Program-made: the position numbers and the translations under genes
The notes under the pieces: model-generated
Told to the model about the DNA's origin: nothing
What the model saw: only the letters and a program-made list of their open reading frames with translations
Databases searched by the model: none
In this document: positions 34,951-43,948 of the stretch, in pieces
Layout of the letters: every line of letters begins with the position of its first letter
Position numbering within the stretch: the stretch's first letter is position 1
NCBI GenBank assembly: GCA_963699015.1
Contig: CAVOSX010000001.1
Coordinates: 682,001 to 746,000 of the forward strand
DNA length: 64,000 nucleotides
Direction of reading: 5' to 3'
Origin: PALSA-505 sp963699015
GTDB lineage: Bacteria; Actinomycetota; Actinomycetes; Streptosporangiales; Streptosporangiaceae

Positions 34951-35625
34951 TTACCGTGCCTGATGATCGACGGTACCCCGACTCGGTGATCCCGGCCCGG
35001 CCACGCCGGCCACGATGATGTCCACGACCTGCCGTGCGAACCGGTCGGTCAGCGGCCGGTGCCCGTTGAGCAGCCGGTGGTAGGCCGAGCCGAACATCAT
35101 GTCGAGCACGACGTCCTTGTCCACGTCGGCGGGGATCTCGCCGCGGCTGATCGCCCGGTCCAGCAGGATCGTGCTCCGCGCCCGCAGCGGCTCGATCACC
35201 CGGTCGCGCCAGGCCACGGCCAGCGCGGGGTCCCGCTGAGCCTCCGCGACCAGGCCGGCCAGCATATGTCCGGCCGGGGTGCGGGTCACCGAGCGCATCC
35301 AGCTGCGGAGCGCGGCGAGCAGGTCGCCACGGAACGAGCCGGTGTCCGGCAGCGGCTGCTGCTCCTCGAACTCGGTGAGGAAGGCGTCTAGGGCCAGCGC
35401 ACCCCGCGACGGCCAGCGCCGGTAGACCGTGGCCTTGCCCACCGCGGCCCGGGCCGCGACCTCCTCCATCGACATCCCGCCGAGTCCGCGCTCGGCCAGC
35501 AGCTCGGTCGCCGCGGCCAGGATGGCGCGGTCCGCCTGCTCGCTGCGCGGCCTGCCGCGCCCGGCCGGCTCCGCCGGGGTGCGCGGGATTTCATCTCCGT
35601 GCCGCGGAATACGTGCCCCGTCCAT
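34951..35625 (-). CDS. TetR-family repressor
   Basis: Repressor of 224 residues. The HTH is at about residues 45-75: ERGLGGMSMEEVAARAAVGK and ATVYRRWPSRGALALDAF. The C-terminal TetR_C domain is typical of the efflux-pump regulators. The ATG was chosen by homology and by its place just inside the divergent promoter with a clear dyad. It faces a DHA2 exporter, the classic TetR-efflux pair. Confidence 0.92.
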   Translation of the reverse strand: MDGARIPRHGDEIPRTPAEPAGRGRPRSEQADRAILAAATELLAERGLGGMSMEEVAARAAVGKATVYRRWPSRGALALDAFLTEFEEQQPLPDTGSFRGDLLAALRSWMRSVTRTPAGHMLAGLVAEAQRDPALAVAWRDRVIEPLRARSTILLDRAISRGEIPADVDKDVVLDMMFGSAYHRLLNGHRPLTDRFARQVVDIIVAGVAGPGSPSRGTVDHQAR

Positions 35626-35650
35626 GAAGTTGCAGCCTACATCAGAGAAA

Positions 35651-35667
35651 CGAGACGTACCGTATCG
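35651..35667. promoter_or_regulatory. TetR operator between regulator and exporter
   Basis: CGAGACG-TAC-CGTATCG pairs as CGAnACG/CGTnTCG around a 3-base centre. It lies 26 bases from the repressor start and 15 from the exporter start, so binding would block both genes. Confidence 0.65.
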
Positions 35668-35681
35668 AAATAGGTGAATGA

Positions 35682-37217
35682 GTGCGTAGCACGACTGGAC
35701 CGAGCGGGCAGGCGACGGCAGCCGATCCGCGGTCCCGGCCTGCCGATCCGCAAGCACGGCCCGCCGGTCCGCAAGCACGGCCCGCCGGTCCGGCCGCGGG
35801 CTTGCAGGCCGCGCCGGACGGCCCGCAGTCCCCGCCGGCCGGTCATCACGGTCTCGCGCTGGCCCTGATCCTGACCGCGGCGTTCATGGTCGTCCTCGAC
35901 TTCAGCATCGTGAACGTGGCGCTGCCGTCGATCCAGCGGGAGCTCGGCTTCGCCGGCTCGTCGGTGCAGTGGATCGTGACCGGGTACGCGATCTCGTTCG
36001 GCGGCCTGCTGATTCTCGGCGGGCGCGCCGCGGACCTGTTCGGCCGGCGCCGCATGTTCATCGCCGGGCTCGTGGCCTTCACGGCCGCGTCCCTGGCCGG
36101 GGGCCTGGCTCATGACGCCGCGCTGCTGGTCGCCGCGCGCTTCGTGCAGGGCGCAGGGGCCGCGCTGGTCGCCCCCTCGGCGCTGTCGCTGATCACGACC
36201 GGCTTCGCCGAGGGGCCGCGGCGCAACCGCGCGCTGGGGATGTACGGTGCCACGGCATCACTCGGCTTCGTGGCCGGGCAGGTGCTGGGCGGCGTGCTGG
36301 TCCAGTTCACCAGCTGGCGGGCGGTGTTCCTGGTGAATGTGCCGGTTGGGCTGCTGGCGGTCGTGCTGGCGCCCCGGCTGCTCGCCGAGTCCCGCGCCAG
36401 CCACGACCGGCACCGGCTGGATGTCACCGGGGCGCTGCTGGTCACGGCCACGGTGGCCACGCTGGTGTTCGCAGTGTCGCAGGCCGATGCGCTCGGCTGG
36501 ACATCCCCGGCCGTGCTGACGGCGCTCGTGCTCGCCGCGGCCGCGGCCGCGGCGTTCGTGGCCGCCGAGCGGCACCACCCGGACCCGCTGGTGCGTCCTG
36601 GCCTGCTGCGGATGCCGGGCCTGCGCACGGCCAGCACGATGAACGCGCTGCTCGGACTGTGGAACGCCGGCGAGATGATCGTCCTGTCGCTGTACTTCCA
36701 GCAGGTGCTGCACGATTCGGCGCTCGCCACCGGGCTGGCCATCGCACCGCAGGGCGTCATCGGCTTTACCGCCGGGGTATTCGGCGCCCGGCTGGCCAGC
36801 CGCGTCGGCATCCGGCGGGTGCTGGTGCTGACCAGCGCCGTGGCCACGCTTGGCTTCCTGGTACTGACCAGGCTGCCGGCCAGCGGCGGTTACAGCCCGC
36901 TGCTGGCGGCGGTGATGCTCGTCGGCTTCGGCACCGCGGGCACCGCGTTCGGGACCATGGTGACCGCCAGCCACGGCGTGGCGGACCAGGACCAGGGCCT
37001 GGTCGGCGGGGTGATCAACACCAGCCGCCAGGTCGGCGCGGCCATCGGGGCGGCGCTGCTGCCTGCCGTGGCCGAGGCGGTGAACCACAGCGGCCAGGCC
37101 GCGGGCGCCGGCGGCGACCGGGCGGCGATGCTCGCGGGCGCCGTGGCCGCAGCGCTGGCGCTGGCCGTGGCCCTGCGGGCGGCCGGCGGGGTACGCCTGC
37201 ACCTGCGCCACGGCTGA
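35682..37217 (+). CDS. DHA2-family MFS exporter under TetR control
   Basis: Second 14-helix MFS exporter, 511 residues. A Pro/Ala-rich cytosolic head of ~55 residues (with a duplicated QARPAGP) precedes helix 1 (FMVVLDFSIVNVALPSIQRE, the DHA2 D-x-S-I-V-N-V-A-L-P signature). Motif A is GGRAADLFGRRRMFIAGL, and a DHA2 antiporter motif C-like GASLGFVAGQVLGG follows. GTG start just after the operator. Likely expels the ligand recognised by the TetR protein. Confidence 0.93.
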   Translation: MRSTTGPSGQATAADPRSRPADPQARPAGPQARPAGPAAGLQAAPDGPQSPPAGHHGLALALILTAAFMVVLDFSIVNVALPSIQRELGFAGSSVQWIVTGYAISFGGLLILGGRAADLFGRRRMFIAGLVAFTAASLAGGLAHDAALLVAARFVQGAGAALVAPSALSLITTGFAEGPRRNRALGMYGATASLGFVAGQVLGGVLVQFTSWRAVFLVNVPVGLLAVVLAPRLLAESRASHDRHRLDVTGALLVTATVATLVFAVSQADALGWTSPAVLTALVLAAAAAAAFVAAERHHPDPLVRPGLLRMPGLRTASTMNALLGLWNAGEMIVLSLYFQQVLHDSALATGLAIAPQGVIGFTAGVFGARLASRVGIRRVLVLTSAVATLGFLVLTRLPASGGYSPLLAAVMLVGFGTAGTAFGTMVTASHGVADQDQGLVGGVINTSRQVGAAIGAALLPAVAEAVNHSGQAAGAGGDRAAMLAGAVAAALALAVALRAAGGVRLHLRHG

Positions 37218-37248
37218 CCCGCCGCCGTCGCGCCCGGTGCGGCCGTCC

Positions 37249-37293
37249 CGGCCCGGCGCCTCCCGGCCCGGCGCCTCCCGGCCCGGCGCCTCC
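37249..37293. repeat. 15-bp tandem repeat, three copies
   Basis: CGGCCCGGCGCCTCC is present three times without gaps between the convergent exporter and PhzF genes. It is pure GC-rich repeat DNA with self-complementary GGCGCC cores; it might form a termination-like structure. Confidence 0.7.
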
Positions 37294-37335
37294 GGCGCCC
37301 CCCCGGCGCGACCCGTCAGGGCCCAGCGCCGGCCC

Positions 37336-38167
37336 TCACAGCTCGACGTGGCCGGATACGCAGGTGATCGTCCCGCCGCCGACCCAGATACGGCCGCTGC
37401 TGTCGGTGCTGACGTGCACCCGGCCGAGCCGCCCCATCGCGGTTCCCTGGCTCGCCGTGTACGGTGCGCTGGCCCGTCCGGTCCGCAGCAGCCACTCCGC
37501 GAGCGAGGCGTTCAGGCTGCCGGTCACCGGATCCTCGACGGTCGCCCCGTTCAGCGGGAAGAACGCGCGCACCTCGAACGCCTGCTCCGATCCCGGCGGG
37601 TACGGGCCGGCCACGCCCACGTCGTAGTCGACGGCACCGGGCCGCAGCGCCAGCACCGCGTCCGCGCTCGGCAGCAACAGGGCGACCCAGCCGGGGCCGT
37701 TGTCGGCCCACTGCGCGTCCACGATGTCCGATCGCCCGATCCCGAGTACCGAGGCCAGGTGCCCGGCCAGCGGCTCGTCCACCGGCCCGGTCCGGATCAG
37801 CGGCGGGGCGCCGAAGGTCAGGCCGCCGGCCGCCGAGCGGATGGTGACCAGGCCCGCGCCGCATTCCTGGACGATGGCGTCGGCGGAGCCCGGCCTGCCG
37901 CCGGCCTGCCAGCCAGGCGTGGCAGGTGCCCAGCGTCGGATGCCCGGCGAACGGCAGCTCCTGGCCCGGGGTGAAGATGCGGACCCGGTAATCGGCGCCG
38001 CTGGCCTGGGGCGGGAGCACGAAGGTGGTCTCGGACAGGTTCGTCCATCGCGCGAACTGCTGCATCTCGTCCTGGCTCAGGCCCTGCCCGTCAAGCACGA
38101 CCGCCACCGGGTTGCCCCGGTAGGGAACCTCGGTGAACACGTCTACCTGGGAGAATCCGCGGCGCAC
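37336..38167 (-). pseudogene. Frameshifted PhzF-family isomerase gene
   Basis: The first piece MRRGFSQVDVFTEVPYRGNP, VAVVLDGQGLSQDEMQQFAR and ELPFAGHPTLGTCHAWL is the PhzF N-terminal half, with the catalytic Glu in SETTFV. Near 37895-37910 the frame moves by one base into GSADAIVQEC and continues with DIVDAQWADNGPGWVALLL and EDPVTGSLNASLAEWL, the C-terminal half. Repaired length ~277 residues, normal for the family. It follows mftF on the same strand by 24 bases. PhzF proteins isomerise or epimerise small metabolites. Confidence 0.8.
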
Positions 38168-38191
38168 GGCCGGAATCTAGCACACCTGCGG

Positions 38192-39802
38192 CTACGGCGG
38201 CACATGCTGGCCCGGGTGCGAGGGACGCGGACGCCACACCAGCCTGGGCAGCAGCGGGCCGACCGCCCGCTCGGCCAGGGCGCCCCGGTAGACCCCGGCT
38301 CCGTAGGCGGCCTCGTCGGCCAGGTACGCCAGGGTGAACCGGACCGGGTCGAGGCGCGGCCTGCCGCGCAGCCAGGCGGCCGCGGGCGCACCGGCCAGCA
38401 GGGCAGCCAGCACGAGCCGGCGCCCGGCCGGGCTGCCGCGGCGCACTGGGCTGCAGCGGCCGGCCGGGCTGCCCCGGCCGGACCGCCTGCCCGGCCAGGC
38501 GAGGCCGGCGGCGACAGCCGGGAGCGCGTACTGGGCCGTCCACCGGCTGACGCCGAGCCAGGTGTGCAGCACGGACTCGGCCATCGGCCCGGGCACGTCC
38601 CTGGCCGGAATGCCCCAGCCGCGCAGCAGCCGGACCAGCTGGCCGGTCCCGGCGGCGTAGGCGGCCAGCGCGACGGCCGGCCGCCGGGCCAGCAGGCCGG
38701 CCACCACGGCGGCCGGCCACGCGTGCAGGATCAGCGGCGGTACCAGGCCCGGATGCCGGCGGGCCAGCGGCGCGGCCGAGCGGCCGTACCTGAACCGGCG
38801 GGCCAGCACCGGCCGCCACCGGCCGGGCTCGGCGTGCCGCACCTCGGCCGCCGGGTCGTAGCGCACCCGCCAGCCGGCCGCGATCATCCGCCAGATCAGG
38901 TCCACGTCCTCGCCGTAACGCAGATCCGGGTCGAACCCGCGGCCGGCCGCCACCCGCCGGACCAGCAGGGCCGCGGTGGGCACGAAGGCCAGCCGGGTCA
39001 GGGGCGCGACCTGCGCCTCGCTGCCGCCCATATCGATCGGCCCCCTGGCGTCCAGGTAGCGGCCGACCGCGTTCGGGCCGGTCAGCGGGCGCACCCGCGG
39101 CGCGACCGCGCCCACCAGCGGGTCGGCGAAGTGCGCGGCGAGCTGGGTGATCCACCCCGGGCCCGCCGCGCAGTCGCTGTCGATGAACGCGACCAGCGGC
39201 GTGGTGACCAGGGCCAGCCCGTCGTTGCGGGCCTGCCCGGGCCCGCCGGGCGACGGGCGCCGGCGCAGCCGGGCGCGGTGCCGGGCGCAGACCCGGGCCA
39301 CAGCGGCCGGGTCGCGCGAGCCGTCGTCCACCACGATCACCGGGTAGCCGCCGCCGAGCGCCGCGAGGCACCGGTCGAGCCCGGCGGCCCGGTCCCTGAC
39401 CGGGATCACCACGGTGGCGTCGGCTCGCTGCCGTGCGGCCGGCGGCCGCGGGTGGGCCAGCCCCGCGTCGGTGAGGCGGCGGGCCAGCCGGCCGTCCTGC
39501 GGTGAGCCGACGGGGCGGCGGCGCAGTTCGTCCAGCACCCGGGCTCCCGCCGGGGTCAGCCGCAGCAGCCGCCGCGGCGAGCCGCCGAACAGCACGTCGG
39601 CGCCGGCGAAGCGGGTGCCGGGGTCCAGCGCGAGGCCGAAGCCGGCCGGCAGCGGAACAGCCGCCGGGACGGCCGCCGATGTGTCATCGCGGCCCGCCGG
39701 GGGGCGGTGAGGTGCCATCGACCGCCCTGGCGTGCGTGCGCGGCCCGGGGCGCGCAGCCAGCGCCGGGTGCGGATCGGGTCAGCGGCGCCGGGGCGGGTC
39801 AC
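38192..39802 (-). CDS. mftF: Mycofactocin glycosyltransferase MftF
   Basis: Family 2 glycosyltransferase of 536 residues that in characterised systems adds beta-1,4-glucose units to premycofactocin. The MftF-specific head is LPAGFGLALDPGTRFAGADV and LFGGSPRRLLRLTPAGARVL, followed by the GT-A domain: VVIPVRDRAAGLDRCLAALG, VVDDGSRDPAA and FIDSDCAAGPGW (metal-binding DxD-like). The C-terminus has hydrophobic segments. GTG start overlaps the SDR stop; a later ATG (MAPHRPPAG) would also give a full domain. No mftA/B/C in this locus. Confidence 0.87.
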   Translation of the reverse strand: MTRPGAADPIRTRRWLRAPGRARTPGRSMAPHRPPAGRDDTSAAVPAAVPLPAGFGLALDPGTRFAGADVLFGGSPRRLLRLTPAGARVLDELRRRPVGSPQDGRLARRLTDAGLAHPRPPAARQRADATVVIPVRDRAAGLDRCLAALGGGYPVIVVDDGSRDPAAVARVCARHRARLRRRPSPGGPGQARNDGLALVTTPLVAFIDSDCAAGPGWITQLAAHFADPLVGAVAPRVRPLTGPNAVGRYLDARGPIDMGGSEAQVAPLTRLAFVPTAALLVRRVAAGRGFDPDLRYGEDVDLIWRMIAAGWRVRYDPAAEVRHAEPGRWRPVLARRFRYGRSAAPLARRHPGLVPPLILHAWPAAVVAGLLARRPAVALAAYAAGTGQLVRLLRGWGIPARDVPGPMAESVLHTWLGVSRWTAQYALPAVAAGLAWPGRRSGRGSPAGRCSPVRRGSPAGRRLVLAALLAGAPAAAWLRGRPRLDPVRFTLAYLADEAAYGAGVYRGALAERAVGPLLPRLVWRPRPSHPGQHVPP

Positions 39803-40599
39803 AGCGCCAGGCCACCGTCAACGGGCACCACGGCGCCGGTCATCGCGCTGCTGCCCGGGCCGGCCAGCCAGACCAGGGCGGCGGCCACCTCGCCGGCGCC
39901 GACCAGCCGGCCCAGCGGCTGCTGGCCCGCGAACGAATCGCTGCCGGGCAGGCCATACAGCCGCGCGCTCTCGGCCAGCATCGGGGTGTCGGTGCAGCCG
40001 GGGCTGACCGCGTTGGCGGTGACCCCGGAGCCCCCCAGTTCCACGGCCAGGGCCCTGATCAGCCCGGTCACGCCGGCCTTGGCCGCGCAGTACGCCGCCA
40101 GCATGGGCAGGCCCCTGGTGGCCGCCGCCGAGGCGACGGCGAGGAACCGGCCGCTGCGCGGCTGCGGGCGGCGCAGCAGGGCCGGGACGGCCGCGCGGGC
40201 CAGCGCCAGCACGCCGCCCAGGTCGGTGTCGAGCACGGCGCGCTGCTGATCCTCGGGCATCTCCCACAGCGGCACCCCGCCGGCGATCACCCCGGCGGCG
40301 GCGATCGCGGCGTCCAGGCCACCCCAGCGGCGTTCGGCCGCGGCGACCGCGCCGGTCATCGCGGCCGGGTCACGCACGTCCGCCGTCATGGCCACCACCG
40401 GGCCCGGCCCGCCCGCCGCCGCGGCGGCTTCGGCGGCCACCCGGTCCAGCTCTGCCCTGGTGCCCAGCGGGTAAGGCAGCGCGGGGTCGTCGGCGCAGCG
40501 ATCCACGGCGAGCACGTTCCACCCCGCGGCGGCCAGGGCGCGCACGGTGGCGGCGCCGATGCCCCGCGCCGCCCCGGTGACCAGCGCGACCCTGCTCAT
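39799..40599 (-). CDS. Mycofactocin-coupled SDR oxidoreductase
   Basis: Short-chain dehydrogenase of 266 residues with VTGAARGIGAATVRALAAAG and the active-site Tyr in AAYCAAKAG. After the second strand it has the insertion DPALPYPLGTRAELDRVAAE, the signature of SDRs that hold NAD without exchange and pass electrons to mycofactocin. ATG overlaps the mftE stop, GTG of mftF overlaps its own stop. Probably the alcohol dehydrogenase that uses the cofactor. Confidence 0.88.
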   Translation of the reverse strand: MSRVALVTGAARGIGAATVRALAAAGWNVLAVDRCADDPALPYPLGTRAELDRVAAEAAAAAGGPGPVVAMTADVRDPAAMTGAVAAAERRWGGLDAAIAAAGVIAGGVPLWEMPEDQQRAVLDTDLGGVLALARAAVPALLRRPQPRSGRFLAVASAAATRGLPMLAAYCAAKAGVTGLIRALAVELGGSGVTANAVSPGCTDTPMLAESARLYGLPGSDSFAGQQPLGRLVGAGEVAAALVWLAGPGSSAMTGAVVPVDGGLAL

Positions 40600-41417
40600 C
40601 CCTGACCGGGCCCGAGCCAGCCGGCCACGGCCGTCAGCAGGTCCGCGGTCAGCGCCTCCAGCAGCTCGGCGCCCTCCGCGGCGCAGGCGCCTGCCGGGTC
40701 GCCCAGCACGCCGTTCCGGCTCGCCGCCCGGACCCCGCCGGCCCGCAGCAGCGGCATCAGCTCGGCGATCGGCGTACGGTTCCCGGCTTCGGCCCGGCTC
40801 ATCTGGACCCGGCCCGGGTCCAGCGCCAGCTGGATAGCGGTTTCGGTCCGGCCGGCATGCGCGTCACGGGCCGGCGTCCGCCCCCGTCCGTTGAGACGGA
40901 GCATTCGCATCGCCATGGTGCTGCTTATGCTCCGCCTTGATCTGCGCCTGCCGCCTGCCGCCCCGGCCGACCCGGCCGGCGTGGCTGACGCCATCCAGAG
41001 CAGCGCGTTCACCGAGCCGGCCCGCAGCCGGGCAACGGCCCGGGCGGCGGGCTCGCGGTTCCCGCCGTGCGCGCAGAGGAACAGGATGTGCCCGAACGTC
41101 TCGGCGGCGCTGCGTCCCAGCTCGAGCAGCGTAAGCTCCAGCGCCTGCTGGCCGATCGAGATGGTCCCGGCAAAGCCGGCGTGCTCGCCGCTTGACCCGT
41201 ACCCGACCGGCGGCGCCAGCACGACGCCGGCGCGCCGGGCGGCGAGCCTGGCGGCCAGGGCGACCGCGACGTCGGTGTCGGTGGACAGCGGCAGGTGCGG
41301 CCCGTGCTGTTCGGTGGAGCCGACCGGGACCGCGAGCATCGCCCCGGCGGCGGCCAGCCGCTGCGCCTGCGGCCAGGTGAGATCGCCGAGCACCGTCGCC
41401 CCGGCCAGCCCGGTCAC
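40596..41417 (-). CDS. mftE: Creatininase-family peptidase MftE
   Basis: Metallopeptidase that frees the C-terminal Val-Tyr dipeptide of the modified MftA in the mycofactocin pathway. VPVGSTEQHGPHLPLSTDTD holds the metal-binding Glu, His and Asp; FLCAHGGNREPAARAV and DAHAGRTETAIQLAL are also family motifs. The 273-residue product has an unusual stretch of ~35 residues (SATPAGSAGAAGGRRRSRRS and following) of Arg/Ser-rich sequence just before DAHAG, with locally lower GC. GTG start overlaps the mftD stop. Confidence 0.88.
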   Translation of the reverse strand: MTGLAGATVLGDLTWPQAQRLAAAGAMLAVPVGSTEQHGPHLPLSTDTDVAVALAARLAARRAGVVLAPPVGYGSSGEHAGFAGTISIGQQALELTLLELGRSAAETFGHILFLCAHGGNREPAARAVARLRAGSVNALLWMASATPAGSAGAAGGRRRSRRSISSTMAMRMLRLNGRGRTPARDAHAGRTETAIQLALDPGRVQMSRAEAGNRTPIAELMPLLRAGGVRAASRNGVLGDPAGACAAEGAELLEALTADLLTAVAGWLGPGQG

Positions 41418-42613
41418 GCTGGCGGCCCGGCCGGCCCAGGGCCGGCGCCGAGGGCCCGGGTGAAGCCGGGCGGGATCACGACGTCGGCCGCGGTCAGCTC
41501 GCGCACCGAGGAACGGCCCAGCCCGAGCAGCGCGGAGTCGATGCCGCCGCGCAGGATGTCCAGCACGTTCTCCACCCCGGCCTGGCCGCCCGCGGCCAGG
41601 CCCCACAGGTAGGCCCGGCCGATCAGCACGGCGCGGGCGCCCAGCGCCAGCGCCTTGACCACGTCGCCGCCGCGCCGGACGCCGCCGTCGAGCAGCACCT
41701 CGACCTGGTCGCCCACGGCGCCGGCGACGGCCGGCAGCACCCTGATCGTGCCCGGCGTGCCGTCCAGGTTGTTGCCGCCGTGGTTGGACACCGAGATGGC
41801 CGTGACCCCGGCGTCAGCCGCCCGCCGGGCGTCATCGACCCGGGTCACGCCCTTGAGCATGAACGCCCCGCCCCACCGCTCCCGCAGCCAGCGCACGTCA
41901 TCCCAGGTCGGCAGCGGCGAGCCGAGCCACTGCCCGTAGGCACCGAAGAACGTGGGCGCGGGCTCGCCGCGGGCCGCCATGTTCGGCACGGTCAGGTCCG
42001 GCATCTCGCGGGCCCTGGCGAAGCCGGCCAGCCACCGCGGGCGGCGCAGCACCTCGGGCGCGAACCGCAGCATCGTCGCGAGATCCAGCCGCTCCGGGAT
42101 GGCCGGGCTCCCCCAGTCCCTGGCGTGCGAGAACGTCCAGTCCAGCGTGAGGATCAGCCCGACCGCGCCGGCCGCGCGGGCCCGCTCGATGTGCGGCAGC
42201 ATCTGCTCGCGGGTGCCGATCCAGTAGGTCTGGAAGAACGTCTGCGGGCTGGCCGCCACGACCTCCTCGACCGGCTGGCTGGCGAACGAGCTCAGGCCCA
42301 TCACGACCCCGCGCGCCGCGGCGGCCCGGGCCACAGCCAGCTCGCCGTCCGGGTGCACGGCCTGCACGCCGGTCGGCGAGATCAGCACCGGCAGCGCCAT
42401 GTCCTGGCCCATGACCGAGGTGGCCAGGTCGCGCTGGGCCGCCAGCCCGGCAACGTGCGGGGCGAAGCCCAGCTCGCTGAACGCGCGGACGTTGTCGGTG
42501 ACGGACAGGCCCTTCTCCGAGCCTGCGACCAGCGCGCCGTAGACCGACGCGGGCAGCCGCTTGCGCGCCCGCCGCTGCGCCTCGGCCACCGTCTCGAACC
42601 AGGCGCTACCCAC
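41414..42613 (-). CDS. mftD: FMN-dependent dehydrogenase MftD
   Basis: Alpha-hydroxyacid-oxidase-like flavoprotein of 399 residues that oxidatively deaminates the AHDP intermediate to premycofactocin. Seen: MGLSSFASQPVEEV, LTLDWTFSHARDWGSP (MftD-typical), the catalytic His-Gly-Gly in SVSNHGGNNLDGTPG, and the FMN phosphate site LLDGGVRRGGDVVKALALGA. High similarity pattern to MftD rather than lactate oxidase. First of the overlapping D-E-SDR-F set. Confidence 0.9.
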   Translation of the reverse strand: MGSAWFETVAEAQRRARKRLPASVYGALVAGSEKGLSVTDNVRAFSELGFAPHVAGLAAQRDLATSVMGQDMALPVLISPTGVQAVHPDGELAVARAAAARGVVMGLSSFASQPVEEVVAASPQTFFQTYWIGTREQMLPHIERARAAGAVGLILTLDWTFSHARDWGSPAIPERLDLATMLRFAPEVLRRPRWLAGFARAREMPDLTVPNMAARGEPAPTFFGAYGQWLGSPLPTWDDVRWLRERWGGAFMLKGVTRVDDARRAADAGVTAISVSNHGGNNLDGTPGTIRVLPAVAGAVGDQVEVLLDGGVRRGGDVVKALALGARAVLIGRAYLWGLAAGGQAGVENVLDILRGGIDSALLGLGRSSVRELTAADVVIPPGFTRALGAGPGPAGPPA

Positions 42614-42637
42614 CGGTCAGCCCCAGCGCTGGCCCGG

Positions 42638-43930
42638 TCACACTTCCCCCCTGACCATGTCGATCAGCCTGCCGAGGACTGCGCCGCTGCTGACCCGCAG
42701 CCCGTTGTGCTCGTACTCGTTGGTGACCCAGGGCCGCAGGCCGCGGGTCACCCGCGCGGTGGCCAGCGAGAACGACGCGTCCACGTACATGTCGTCGAAG
42801 TAGACCGCCGCCGCGGCGGGCACGCTGCTGGCGGCAAGCCGGGCCGGGTCGTACAGCCTCGGCCACTCCTCGCGCTCGGCGAGCAGCTCCGCCGCCTCCC
42901 GCAGCGGCGCCAGCAGCGGCTCGCCTTCCACCATCCAGGGATAGATCATCTCGCCGGTGAACAGCAGCGGGGCATCGCCGTCCAGCGCCGCCGACGCGTC
43001 GAACCCGGCGAACTCCGCCCGCAGCCGCTGCGCGGCCCAGCGGGTCGCGCCGCGGCCCTGGGCGTAGCAGGCCTCATGCAGCAGCGCGTAGATCGGGGCA
43101 TGCTCGGCGACGTGCGGCTGGACCGCGGCGAGGAACGCGTCGGACAGCTCCCCGGCGGCGAACGGATCCTCGAGCAGGTAGTGCAGCTGGTCGCTGCCGG
43201 TGCTCATGCCCAGCATCATGCCGAGCGACTGGAACGCCTCGACGGTCAGCGGGACCCCGTTGGGCATCCGCACCTCGTGCTTGCGCAGGTGCCTGGCGAC
43301 CTGCCTGGCGCGCTCGGCGTCGTCCGGGTAGCGCTCGTAGTGCGCGGCCGTCTTGGCCGCGACCCGCGGGTAGGTGGCGCGGTAGACATCCTCGGCCGTG
43401 GCCTCCAGCCCCGGCACCCCGCCGGTGATCAGCACCTCGCGCAGCCCTTCCGGTGCAAGCGACAGGTAGGTGGTTGCGCAGAAGCCGCCGTAGCTCTGGC
43501 CGAGCGCGGTCCACGGCTCGTCGCCGATCAGCGTGCGGCGGATGATCTCGGCGTCCTTGATGATCGAGTCGGCCCGGAAGTTCGCCAGGTAGTCGGCCTG
43601 CGCCCGGGCGCTGCCCAGCCCGGCCAGCGTCTGCCTGGTCGCCGGGGTGGACCGGCCGGTACCGCGCTGGTCCAGCAGCAGCACCCGGTAGTCCTCCAGC
43701 GCCCGGTCCAGCCAGCTCTCCCGGCCGACCGGCCGCGGCGACGCACCGCCGGGGCCGCCCTGCAGGAACACCAGCCAGGGCTGGCGCGCGCCGGCCTTGG
43801 CCGCCGCGGCCACCTCGCGGGCGAACACCTCGATCTGCGGCCCGGCCGGGTCGCAGTGATCAAGCGGGACGGTGAACACGTGGTCGGTCAGCACGGTGCC
43901 TGGGTGGCGGAAGGAATGCATGCCCAGCAC
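42638..43930 (-). CDS. Alpha/beta hydrolase, proline iminopeptidase-like
   Basis: Serine hydrolase of 430 residues. The oxyanion region LVFLQGGPGGASPRP, RVLLLDQRGTGRST, the nucleophile elbow ALGQSYGGFCATTYLSLAPE near residue 150 (G-x-S-Y-G-G typical of prolyl aminopeptidases), and a C-terminal WVTNEYEHNGLRVSSG with the likely catalytic His are seen. GTG 43930 or ATG 43921 could start it. Located 25 bases before mftD; a role in the mycofactocin path is not established. Confidence 0.88.
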   Translation of the reverse strand: MLGMHSFRHPGTVLTDHVFTVPLDHCDPAGPQIEVFAREVAAAAKAGARQPWLVFLQGGPGGASPRPVGRESWLDRALEDYRVLLLDQRGTGRSTPATRQTLAGLGSARAQADYLANFRADSIIKDAEIIRRTLIGDEPWTALGQSYGGFCATTYLSLAPEGLREVLITGGVPGLEATAEDVYRATYPRVAAKTAAHYERYPDDAERARQVARHLRKHEVRMPNGVPLTVEAFQSLGMMLGMSTGSDQLHYLLEDPFAAGELSDAFLAAVQPHVAEHAPIYALLHEACYAQGRGATRWAAQRLRAEFAGFDASAALDGDAPLLFTGEMIYPWMVEGEPLLAPLREAAELLAEREEWPRLYDPARLAASSVPAAAAVYFDDMYVDASFSLATARVTRGLRPWVTNEYEHNGLRVSSGAVLGRLIDMVRGEV

Positions 43931-43948
43931 CGTATCCCGGGACGTGGG

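Noticed and set aside
42614..42637. Missing mftA/mftB/mftC hidden by short length
   Set aside because: Only about 24 bases lie between mftD and the hydrolase gene, too few for even the ~30-residue precursor.
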